Program-made: the position numbers and the translations under genes | Notes under the pieces: generated by a model | The model's input: the letters and a program-made list of their open reading frames with translations, nothing else | Told to the model about the DNA's origin: nothing | The model's database searches: none | Shown here: positions 8,353 to 15,574 of the stretch, one piece after another | Layout: every line of letters begins with the position of its first letter | How positions within the stretch are numbered: position 1 is the first letter of the stretch | NCBI GenBank assembly: GCA_023389595.1 | Contig: JAEWEF010000060.1 | Coordinates: 1 to 32,731 of the forward strand | Length of the DNA stretch: 32,731 bases | Direction of reading: 5' to 3' | Source of the DNA: Fusobacteriota bacterium | GTDB taxonomy: Bacteria; Fusobacteriota; Fusobacteriia; Fusobacteriales; Fusobacteriaceae

Positions 8353-9603
8353 ATGAAAATTTTAATATTGGGAAGCGGAGCAAGAGAGCACGCAATAGCA
8401 GAAAAAATATCTGAGAATAAAAGAGTTGAAAAAATTTTTTGTTGTCCAGGAAATGTTTATTATAAATTTTTAAAAAATGCAGAAAATATTTTTTTAGAAA
8501 ATATTGATGACATAGTAAATTTTGCAAAAACTAATAAAATTGATTTAACCATAGTTGGTAATGAAGAATTTTTAGTTGAAGGTATAGTTGATAAATTTGA
8601 AAAAGAAAATTTAAAAATTTTTGGGCCAAACAAAAAAGCGGCTATGCTTGAAGGATCAAAAGCTTATGCGAAAAATTTTATGAAAAAATATGGAGTTAGT
8701 ACTGCTAAATATGCAATTTTTGATGATGAGAAAAAAGCGTTAGAATTCATTACAAAAATTAATTTTCCTGCAGTTATTAAAGCTAGTGGTCTTGCAGCGG
8801 GAAAAGGAGTTGTCATAGTTAACAATATTGACGAAGCAAAAAAAACTATAATAGATATGATGAGTAACAAAATTTTTAAAGATGCTGCCGATACAATAGT
8901 TATAGAAGAATTTTTAGATGGAGTTGAGGCTTCGATATTATCTATTACAGATTCAAAAATTATCATACCTTTTATTTCGGCAAAGGATCATAAAAAAATT
9001 TTTGAAGGAGAAAAGGGATTAAATACAGGAGGTATGGGAGTAATTTCTCCTAATCCATATTATTCAGAAGAAGTCAAAAATAAATTTATAAAAAATATTT
9101 TGGAGCCGACTTTAAAAGGAATAAAAGAAGAAAAAATGAATTTTTCTGGTATAATATTTTTCGGATTAATGATAACAAAAGATGATGTGTATTTGCTAGA
9201 ATATAATATGAGAATGGGTGATCCGGAGACACAAGCAGTTTTACCTTTAATGGAAAGTGATTTTTTAGAATTAATTGAAAGTTCTATTGAAAAAAAATTA
9301 AAAAAAGATGAAATAATTTGGAAAAATAAATTTTCTTGTTGTGTTGTAGGAGTTGCAAATGGATATCCACTTAGTTATAAAAAAGGAGAAATTATAAGTG
9401 GAATTGAAAAATTTGAAAAAAATGAAAATTTAAAACTTTATACTGCAGGAGTAGATTTTAAAAATGATAATTTTATAACTAATGGCGGAAGAGTTATAAA
9501 TATTGTTGGAGTAGGAAATAATATAGAAGAAGCAAGAGAGATAGCTTATTCTAATATAGAAAAAATAAAATTTAACGGAATTTATTTTAGAAAAGATATT
9601 TAA
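8353..9603 (+). CDS. purD: Phosphoribosylamine-glycine ligase (GAR synthetase)
   Basis: Ligates glycine to phosphoribosylamine using ATP. 416 residues, ATP-grasp fold. Seen: MKILILGSGAREHAIAEKI at the N-terminus, PAVIKASGLAAGKGVVIV (ATP-binding lid strand), VIEEFLDGVEASILSI, the glycine-rich GLNTGGMGVISPNPYYS, and the metal-binding YNMRMGDPETQAVLPLM. GGAGGAAG at 8343-8350 sets ATG 8353 as start; the longer reading that begins with TTG 8341 would place the Shine-Dalgarno inside the gene. This is the last gene of the purine operon. A hairpin terminator begins three bases after its stop. Confidence 0.97.
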   Translation: MKILILGSGAREHAIAEKISENKRVEKIFCCPGNVYYKFLKNAENIFLENIDDIVNFAKTNKIDLTIVGNEEFLVEGIVDKFEKENLKIFGPNKKAAMLEGSKAYAKNFMKKYGVSTAKYAIFDDEKKALEFITKINFPAVIKASGLAAGKGVVIVNNIDEAKKTIIDMMSNKIFKDAADTIVIEEFLDGVEASILSITDSKIIIPFISAKDHKKIFEGEKGLNTGGMGVISPNPYYSEEVKNKFIKNILEPTLKGIKEEKMNFSGIIFFGLMITKDDVYLLEYNMRMGDPETQAVLPLMESDFLELIESSIEKKLKKDEIIWKNKFSCCVVGVANGYPLSYKKGEIISGIEKFEKNENLKLYTAGVDFKNDNFITNGGRVINIVGVGNNIEEAREIAYSNIEKIKFNGIYFRKDI

Positions 9604-9606
9604 AAT

Positions 9607-9647
9607 AAAAACAACCATTAACTTTAATTAGTTAGATGGTTGTTTTT
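9607..9647. terminator. Bidirectional intrinsic terminator between purD and the DUF2023 gene
   Basis: Arms 9607-9618 and 9636-9647 are perfectly complementary over 12 bp. The left arm carries an A run and the right arm a T run, so the hairpin can act in both directions. A further 5-bp inner stem (9619-9623 with 9630-9634) is separated by one bulged base. It sits exactly between two convergent transcription units. Confidence 0.88.
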
Positions 9648-9652
9648 ATTTT

Positions 9653-9994
9653 CTAAATTATTTTTAATATTGGGTTAGTTTCATTTTTTAGTTTTAAAAA
9701 TCTTTGGCATTCTTTTTTTCTGTCGTAACCTAACATTATACCTAAGATAAAATCTTCCTCAGGTGTAAAATCTTTTAAGGAAACTTTTCCTATACTTTTG
9801 ATTACATCGATACATTCAGAGTCTCCGAAAAAAATATTTATTTTTTCTTTAGATATAGGCAGGACCAAATAACTTATTCCTTCATTGTTTAATTTCTTCA
9901 TCATAATTGGTAAATCTTTTCTAAAACATGAATGCAATATCAGATTTCTTATACCTTTTTGGTATTCGTATATATGATGAAAAAAAACCTCCAT
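9653..9994 (-). CDS. DUF2023-like small protein next to flavodoxin
   Basis: A 113-residue cytoplasmic protein beginning MEVFFHHIYEYQKGIRNL and ending with a GYDRKKECQRFLKLKN segment. I recognise the pattern (HHIYE..KG.RNL at the start, a late GYDR..C.R) as that of the DUF2023 family, which is often encoded beside flavodoxin. This is from memory, not a search. No signal peptide, membrane helix or known catalytic motif is visible. There is a clear GGAGG seven bases before the ATG. It lies 30 bases downstream of fldA on the same strand, so the two are probably cotranscribed and functionally linked, for example in handling or oligomerising flavodoxin (inference). Function unknown. Confidence 0.75.
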   Translation of the reverse strand: MEVFFHHIYEYQKGIRNLILHSCFRKDLPIMMKKLNNEGISYLVLPISKEKINIFFGDSECIDVIKSIGKVSLKDFTPEEDFILGIMLGYDRKKECQRFLKLKNETNPILKII

Positions 9995-10024
9995 TTTTAT
10001 CCTCCGAACATATTTATAAAAAGA

Positions 10025-10522
10025 TTATATTAAATCTTCTTTTATTTTTTCTAACCAACTTTCAACTTTAGAAGAAATTTCATCTTCATCAAATGAAGTA
10101 TCTATTGCTAGTCCCATAAATTTATCATCTATAACTGCAAGTGAATCTTCAAAATCATAGTCTTCAGTTGGAACCAAACCAACAACTTTTGCACCATTAG
10201 GAGAAACAGCATCATATAAATGCATTAATGCTTCAACGTAGTTAGCTCCAAATAAAGCAGCATCTCCAACACCTATAAGAGCAACAACTTTTCCATCAAA
10301 ATTCATTTCAGATAATTTATCTATAACTGCTGCCCAATCATCTTGAAGTTCTCCCATTCCGTAAGTTGGTGAAGCTAATATAAGATTTTTAAATTCTGGT
10401 ATTTTATCAATCCCATTTGATACATCAAAAAGTTCAGCGTTTCCTAATTGTTTTGCAACTATTTTTACAACTTCTTCAGTTTTTCCACTAGAAGAACCAT
10501 AAAAAATTCCTACTTTTTCCAT
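10025..10522 (-). CDS. fldA: Flavodoxin, long-chain
   Basis: A 165-residue FMN-binding electron carrier. The phosphate loop is YGSSSGKTEEV, a variant of the usual S/T-x-T-G-N-T-E with Lys in place of Asn. The first FMN loop is ASPTYGMGELQDDW and the second is IGVGDAALFGANYVEALM. The block EDYDFEDSLAVIDDKFMGLA corresponds to the insertion that defines long-chain flavodoxins. The family carries low-potential electrons and can replace ferredoxin. With nifJ in the same window, a role as acceptor for pyruvate oxidoreductase is plausible (inference). It is first in a two-gene operon with the DUF2023 protein. A GGGAGG precedes the ATG and a near-consensus promoter lies upstream. Confidence 0.95.
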   Translation of the reverse strand: MEKVGIFYGSSSGKTEEVVKIVAKQLGNAELFDVSNGIDKIPEFKNLILASPTYGMGELQDDWAAVIDKLSEMNFDGKVVALIGVGDAALFGANYVEALMHLYDAVSPNGAKVVGLVPTEDYDFEDSLAVIDDKFMGLAIDTSFDEDEISSKVESWLEKIKEDLI

Positions 10523-10555
10523 AAAAAAATACCTCCCTAAATAATAAGTTAATTT

Positions 10556-10584
10556 ATTTTACATTCTAAAATTAAGATTGTCAA
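10556..10584 (-). promoter_or_regulatory. Promoter of the fldA operon
   Basis: Read on the minus strand, a perfect TTGACA (-35, 10584-10579) is followed after exactly 17 bases by TAAAAT (-10, 10561-10556), about 35 bases before the fldA start codon. This is the best-matching housekeeping-sigma promoter in the window. Confidence 0.8.
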
Positions 10585-10663
10585 TTACTTTATTTTAAAT
10601 AATTTATTAATTTAAAATATTTATATAATAAAAATATTATTTTTATCTGTTAATAAATTTATT

Positions 10664-10691
10664 TTTTTAAAATAGTAAATAATGTTATAAT
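10664..10691 (+). promoter_or_regulatory. Probable promoter of uvrB and downstream genes
   Basis: A perfect TATAAT at 10686-10691 is preceded by TG and one base (extended -10, TG at 10683-10684). The -35 candidate TTTTTA (10664-10669) with a 16-base spacer is weak, as is common when the extended -10 is present. Transcription would begin about 14 bases before the uvrB ATG. I saw no SOS (LexA) box that I would trust in the 10523-10711 divergent spacer. Confidence 0.65.
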
Positions 10692-10711
10692 ACATAACGA
10701 AAGGGGAAGTT

Positions 10712-12691
10712 ATGTTTAAAATTTATTCTGAATTTTCACCTATGGGTGATCAAAAAAAAGCTATAAACTTTTTGTATAAAAATTTAAAAAATAATATAAA
10801 AGATCAAATATTACTAGGAGTTACTGGTTCTGGTAAAACTTTTACCATTGCTAATGTAATAGAAAAAATTCAAAAACCGTCATTAATAATTGCACCTAAC
10901 AAAACTCTAGCTGCACAACTATATTCTGAATTTAAAAAATTTTTCCCTAATAATGCTGTAGAATATTTTGTTTCTTATTATGATTATTATCAGCCTGAAG
11001 CTTATATAAAAAGTACAGATACATATATAGAAAAAGATTCTGCAATTAATGATGAAATAGATAAATTAAGAAATGCAGCCACAGCTGCTTTAATAAATAG
11101 AAAAGATGTTATTATAGTTGCATCTGTTTCTTCTATATATGGATTAGGATCACCAGAAATTTATAAAAATTCTACAATAGCTATAGATAGAAAAACAGGA
11201 ATATCGAGAAAAGAATTACTAAAAAAACTTGTTTCTTTGCGATATGAAAGAAATGACATAGGATTTGATAGAGGAAAATTTAGAATAAAAGGAGATGTAA
11301 TAGATATTTATCCTTCGTATATGTCTACTGCATATAGATTAGAATTTTGGGGAGACGAATTAGAAAAAATAGTTGAAATAAATGTGTTAACTGGTCAAAG
11401 TATAAAAAAAAATTTGGAAAGAATAGTTATATATCCAGCAACACAATATCTTACAAAAGACAATGATATAGATAGAATAATAACAGAAATAAAAAAAGAT
11501 TTAGAAGTAGAAGAAAAAAATTTTATTGATAAAAACAAATTACTAGAGGCTCAACGTCTAAGACAGAGAACAGAGTATGACATAGAAATGATAAAAGAAA
11601 TAGGACATTGTAAAGGAATAGAAAATTATTCTAGATATTTATCTAATAAAAAACCTGGAGAAACTCCTGATACATTATTTGAATATTTTCCTGATGATTT
11701 TTTAATATTTATAGATGAATCTCATATCACCATTCCACAGATAAGGGGAATGTACAATGGTGATAGATCTAGAAAAGAATCTTTAGTTGAAAATGGATTT
11801 AGACTAAAAGCCGCATTAGATAATAGACCTTTAAGGTTTGAAGAATTTAGAAAAAAATCTAATCAGACAATTTTTGTTTCAGCTACGCCAGGAGATTTTG
11901 AAATTGAAGTATCTGATGGTAAAATAGCTGAACAATTAATTAGACCAACAGGGATACTAGATCCGGAAGTAAATATTAGACCAACTATAAATCAAGTGGA
12001 CGATTTACTTAATGAAATAAGAATTAAAGTAAGTAAAAAAGAAAGAGTTCTAGTAACAACTTTAACAAAAAAAACTGCTGAAGAACTTACTGATTATTAT
12101 TCAGAATTAGGAGTAAAAGTCAGATATATGCATTCGGATATAGACACATTAGAGCGAATAGATATAATTCATAGTTTAAGAAGTGGAGAAATAGATGTTA
12201 TAATAGGAATAAATCTTCTAAGAGAAGGATTGGATATACCTGAAGTTTCTTTAGTTGCAATATTAGAAGCGGATAAAGAAGGATTTTTAAGAAGTAGAAG
12301 ATCTCTAATACAGACTATGGGAAGAGCAGCAAGAAATATAAACGGTAAAGTCATTATGTATGCTGATATAATCACAGATTCTATGAAAGAGGCTATTGAG
12401 GAAACTAATAGAAGAAGAATAAAACAAAAAGAATATAATTTATATAATAATATAGAACCTAGAAATATAATTAGAGAGATCTCAGAAGATTTATTAAATT
12501 TGGATTATGGAATAAATTTAAAAAATTCTCAAAATACAACTAAAAAGTTTAGAGATAAAAACGATATAGAAAAAGAAATACGTAGTTTAGAAAAACAAAT
12601 AAAAAAATGTTCGGATGAATTAGATTTTGAAAAAGCAATTTTACTAAGAGATAGAATGATAGAGCTAAAAAATATATTGATTGAAATTTAA
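10712..12691 (+). CDS. uvrB: UvrABC system protein B (excinuclease subunit)
   Basis: Damage-verifying helicase-like subunit of nucleotide excision repair, loaded by UvrA and recruiting UvrC. 659 residues, normal length. Domains in order: Walker A GVTGSGKT (residues 36-43), the beta-hairpin region SYYDYYQPEAYI, the DEAD-like box DESH (335-338) in FIDESHITIPQIRGMYNGD, and helicase motifs VSATPGDFE, TLTKKTAEELTDYY, LREGLDIPEVSLVAILEADK and QTMGRAARN. A C-terminal UVR domain (EKEIRSLEKQIKKCSDELDF) binds UvrC. The start ATG follows AAAGGGG. No uvrA or uvrC is in the window. It is the first gene of a long plus-strand cluster, and xseA follows after 12 bases. Confidence 0.98.
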   Translation: MFKIYSEFSPMGDQKKAINFLYKNLKNNIKDQILLGVTGSGKTFTIANVIEKIQKPSLIIAPNKTLAAQLYSEFKKFFPNNAVEYFVSYYDYYQPEAYIKSTDTYIEKDSAINDEIDKLRNAATAALINRKDVIIVASVSSIYGLGSPEIYKNSTIAIDRKTGISRKELLKKLVSLRYERNDIGFDRGKFRIKGDVIDIYPSYMSTAYRLEFWGDELEKIVEINVLTGQSIKKNLERIVIYPATQYLTKDNDIDRIITEIKKDLEVEEKNFIDKNKLLEAQRLRQRTEYDIEMIKEIGHCKGIENYSRYLSNKKPGETPDTLFEYFPDDFLIFIDESHITIPQIRGMYNGDRSRKESLVENGFRLKAALDNRPLRFEEFRKKSNQTIFVSATPGDFEIEVSDGKIAEQLIRPTGILDPEVNIRPTINQVDDLLNEIRIKVSKKERVLVTTLTKKTAEELTDYYSELGVKVRYMHSDIDTLERIDIIHSLRSGEIDVIIGINLLREGLDIPEVSLVAILEADKEGFLRSRRSLIQTMGRAARNINGKVIMYADIITDSMKEAIEETNRRRIKQKEYNLYNNIEPRNIIREISEDLLNLDYGINLKNSQNTTKKFRDKNDIEKEIRSLEKQIKKCSDELDFEKAILLRDRMIELKNILIEI

Positions 12692-12703
12692 AGGAGTAGT
12701 TTG

Positions 12704-13912
12704 GTGTCAGAAAAAATTTATACTGTATCAGAATTAAATAAAGAAATTAAATATGCTATAGAAGATTTTGAAGAGTTTCAAGAAATATTTTTAGAAGGGA
12801 CTATATCAAACATAACATATTATAAAAGTGGACATCTATATTTTTCTTTAAAGGATAATAAATCTCAAATTAAATGTGTAGCTTTTAATTATAAATTTAA
12901 AAATATAAGTGAAAATTATTCTGAAGGAGATAAAGTAATTGTATTTGGAGATATTACTTTTTATGAAAGTAGAGGAGATCTTCAAATATTGGTGAATAAT
13001 ATAGAAGATACTAAAGATTTAGGTGATATGTATAAGAAATTGGAAATAGATAAGAAATTTTTAGAAGAGAATGGATACTTTGATTTAGAAAATAAACAAA
13101 ACTTACCACTATTACCAAAAAATATAGGTGTAGTTACTTCTGAAACTGGAGCGGCTATTCAAGATATAATAAAAACTTTAAAAAAAAGATGTAATTTTAT
13201 AAATTTATATTTATTCCCTGCAAAAGTTCAGGGAGATGGGGCAGAAAAAGAGATAATAAAAGGAATAGAAACTTTAAATAGTATAGAAGAAATAGATTTA
13301 ATAATTTGTGGAAGAGGAGGAGGTAGTATAGAAGATTTATGGGCGTTTAATAATCTGGATGTTGCAATTGCTTTTTTTAATTCAAAAAAACCAATAATAT
13401 CTGCTGTAGGACATGAAATAGATTTTCTTTTATCTGATTTTACAGCGGATGTAAGAGCAGCTACACCTACTCAGTCTATCGAATTATCAGTACCTGAAAA
13501 GGATTCTTTTATAGCTTATTTTTACGAAAAAAATAAATATTTAAATAAAATTATTATTTCCAAAATTAATGAATGTAAAAATTATCTGAATAGTATTTCT
13601 AATAGTTCTTGTATTAGAAATATTGATAAAACAATATCTGATAAAAAAATGGAATTAGTTGATATAGAATCAAAAATTGAAAATAATTTTAAAGATATAT
13701 TAGAAAAAAAACAATTAAAACTATCTCATTGTATTGAAAAATTAGAATTGATAAATCCTATTTCAGTTATAAAAAGAGGTTATAGTATTGTTTCAAAAGA
13801 AGGAAATAATATAAATTATATGGCGGATGTAAATGTAGGAGATAGAATTGAAACTAAAATTATAGATGGAATTATAATAAGTGAAGTTAAGGAGAAAATA
13901 CATGAAAAATAA
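12704..13912 (+). CDS. xseA: Exodeoxyribonuclease VII large subunit
   Basis: Catalytic subunit of the single-strand-specific exonuclease VII, active in repair and recombination. 402 residues from GTG 12704, which AAGGAG (12691-12696) precedes by seven bases; a TTG three bases upstream is the alternative. An N-terminal OB fold (YTVSELNKEIK, GTISNITYYKSGHLYFSLKD) is followed by the nuclease domain with GVVTSETGAAIQDII, GRGGGSIEDLWAFNN, ISAVGHEIDFLLSDF and ADVRAATPTQSIEL. A long charged helical segment and a C-terminal KRGYSIV element come last. The small subunit gene xseB, often adjacent, is not here. The last 11 bases overlap the next gene. Confidence 0.97.
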   Translation: MSEKIYTVSELNKEIKYAIEDFEEFQEIFLEGTISNITYYKSGHLYFSLKDNKSQIKCVAFNYKFKNISENYSEGDKVIVFGDITFYESRGDLQILVNNIEDTKDLGDMYKKLEIDKKFLEENGYFDLENKQNLPLLPKNIGVVTSETGAAIQDIIKTLKKRCNFINLYLFPAKVQGDGAEKEIIKGIETLNSIEEIDLIICGRGGGSIEDLWAFNNLDVAIAFFNSKKPIISAVGHEIDFLLSDFTADVRAATPTQSIELSVPEKDSFIAYFYEKNKYLNKIIISKINECKNYLNSISNSSCIRNIDKTISDKKMELVDIESKIENNFKDILEKKQLKLSHCIEKLELINPISVIKRGYSIVSKEGNNINYMADVNVGDRIETKIIDGIIISEVKEKIHEK

Positions 13913-14621
13913 AATTTTAATTTTGTTTATATTATTTAACTTAAGTTTAGCAACGTTTTCTATTGAAGAAATTCAAAGAGCAAATAGCCAAGAAATATCT
14001 TCTGATAATTCTTCATATATAAATGAAGTTTCTGAGGAGATAACTACTATAAGAGAATATAGACCACAAGTATTAATAGAACTTGATGAAGAAATTTTTT
14101 CTGGAACTAGAAATACTATTGCTTCACTTAATAAAAGATATAATATAGAATTAGATAATTATTTAGAATCGATTAATTATAATAGTGATTTAATATTCTT
14201 ACTTGCTAATGAATATTTTTTACTTGGTAGAATAGATAGAGCTAATCAAATTTTTCTGAAAGATAGCAATGATTTAAAAAATATTTTTGGAGCTGCTACC
14301 ACGTACAGAATGATGGGAAATAATTTAAAAGCTATAGAAAAATATAATCAAGCTATATCTATATCTTCTTCGTTTTATGAAAGTTATTTAGGAAGAGGTC
14401 TTTGTTATAGAAATTTGAAAGAATACGATAAAGCTATATCAGATTTTAAAAAATATATAGATAATTCTAAGAGATTAGAAGGATATTTATCATTAGGAGA
14501 TTTATATTTCGCTATGGGAGAATATGATGAAGCATCTAAAATAGTATCATCTGGTTTATCTATTCATCCCAGTTCTTCAGAGTTAAGAAAATTAATGAAT
14601 AGTATAGCTAAAAATAAATAG
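13902..14621 (+). CDS. Exported tetratricopeptide-repeat protein
   Basis: 239 residues from ATG 13902, chosen because GGAG (13891-13894) lies seven bases upstream and the N-terminus KNKILILFILFNLSLATFS is a clean Sec signal peptide. There is no lipobox cysteine, so a soluble periplasmic protein is expected. The C-terminal half holds about three TPR units: one with FGAATTYRMMGNNLKAIEKY, one with YLGRGLCYRNLKEYDKAISD and one with YLSLGDLYFAMGEYDEASKI. TPRs bind partner proteins; no catalytic motif is seen. The gene overlaps xseA and precedes dprA by eight bases, so it is cotranscribed with DNA-processing genes, though its compartment argues against a direct role in them. The specific function cannot be told. 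Confidence 0.85.
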   Translation: MKNKILILFILFNLSLATFSIEEIQRANSQEISSDNSSYINEVSEEITTIREYRPQVLIELDEEIFSGTRNTIASLNKRYNIELDNYLESINYNSDLIFLLANEYFLLGRIDRANQIFLKDSNDLKNIFGAATTYRMMGNNLKAIEKYNQAISISSSFYESYLGRGLCYRNLKEYDKAISDFKKYIDNSKRLEGYLSLGDLYFAMGEYDEASKIVSSGLSIHPSSSELRKLMNSIAKNK

Positions 14622-14629
14622 GTGAGATT

Positions 14630-15508
14630 ATGGATAATTATTGTTTTTTTAGTTATAAAGATGAAATATATCCACAAATTTTAAAAACTACAAAAAATCC
14701 TCCTAAAAAATTATATTATGTTGGAGATTTAGATATATTAAAAAACGAAAGAATAATTTCTATAGTAGGAACTAGAAATTTTACTTCTTATGGAAAAAAC
14801 TGTTGCGAAAAAATTATTTCTTACTTATCTAAATATGGAGTTACTATAGTGAGCGGACTGGCTTTAGGAACTGACGCTTTTGTTCATGAATTAGCTCTAA
14901 AGTATAACTTAAAAACAATAGCCGTTGTTGGAAATGGAATAGATATTGTTTATCCTGCTACAAATAGAAAACTATGGGAAGAAATTTCAAAAAAAGGATT
15001 AATATTGAGTGAGTTTGAACCTGGAACAAAACCTTTTAAAGTTAACTTTCCAATGAGAAATAGAATAATAGCTGGAATATCAAAAGCTACTGTAGTTGTA
15101 GAAAGTAAAATAAAAGGTGGAAGTCTTATAACTGCAAATATTGCTTTAGAAGAAGGAAGAGAAGTTTATGCTATTCCAGGAGATATATTTTCTATTAATT
15201 CTGAAGGATGCAACTTTTTAATAAGAGATTTTGGAGCTAAATTATTAACTGATGGAAAAGAAATAGTAACAGATTTAGATTGGGAAGAGCATAATAAAGC
15301 TGAAAATAAAAATAAAAATAATTATTCAAATTTATCACAGTTATCTAATAAAATATTAGATAATCTTAATAAAGAAAAAAATTTAGATGAAATTCTATTA
15401 CTTGTTGGAAACGAATATAGAGATTCTATATTATCAGAGTTGATGGAATTGGAAATACTAGGGCACATAAAAAGTGTACCTGGCGGTAAATACAAAAAAA
15501 TTAAATAA
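14630..15508 (+). CDS. dprA: DNA-processing protein DprA (Smf)
   Basis: Binds incoming single-stranded DNA and loads RecA during natural transformation; it is also kept in species not known to be competent. 292 residues. The Rossmann-like core shows ISIVGTRNFTSYG, IVSGLALGTDAFVHE, NGIDIVYPATNRKLWEEI, FPMRNRIIAGIS and KGGSLITANIALEEGREV followed by YAIPGDI. A C-terminal winged-helix-like segment (from about residue 233, with DEILLLVGN and ILGHIKSVPGGKYK) matches the DprA_WH domain. The start ATG follows AGGTGAG. It is followed by a separate topA promoter 2 bases beyond its stop. Confidence 0.96.
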   Translation: MDNYCFFSYKDEIYPQILKTTKNPPKKLYYVGDLDILKNERIISIVGTRNFTSYGKNCCEKIISYLSKYGVTIVSGLALGTDAFVHELALKYNLKTIAVVGNGIDIVYPATNRKLWEEISKKGLILSEFEPGTKPFKVNFPMRNRIIAGISKATVVVESKIKGGSLITANIALEEGREVYAIPGDIFSINSEGCNFLIRDFGAKLLTDGKEIVTDLDWEEHNKAENKNKNNYSNLSQLSNKILDNLNKEKNLDEILLLVGNEYRDSILSELMELEILGHIKSVPGGKYKKIK

Positions 15509-15509
15509 A

Positions 15510-15537
15510 TTGATATAAATATATATTTTGATATAAT
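15510..15537 (+). promoter_or_regulatory. Internal promoter in front of topA
   Basis: TTGATA (15510-15515), a 16-base spacer, then TATAAT (15532-15537), which also carries the TGn extension (TG at 15529-15530). It lies in the 66-base dprA-topA gap, the widest gap of the run, leaving a leader of about 30 bases. topA and the genes after it can therefore be expressed independently of uvrB-dprA. Confidence 0.75.
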
Positions 15538-15574
15538 ATTTTTCAAAAGTCTAATATACGAGAGGTGTTAAAAA

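Noticed and set aside
10523..10711. SOS operator in front of uvrB
   Set aside because: I looked for Bacillus-type (GAAC-N4-GTTC) and enterobacterial-type LexA boxes in the divergent spacer and saw none convincing.
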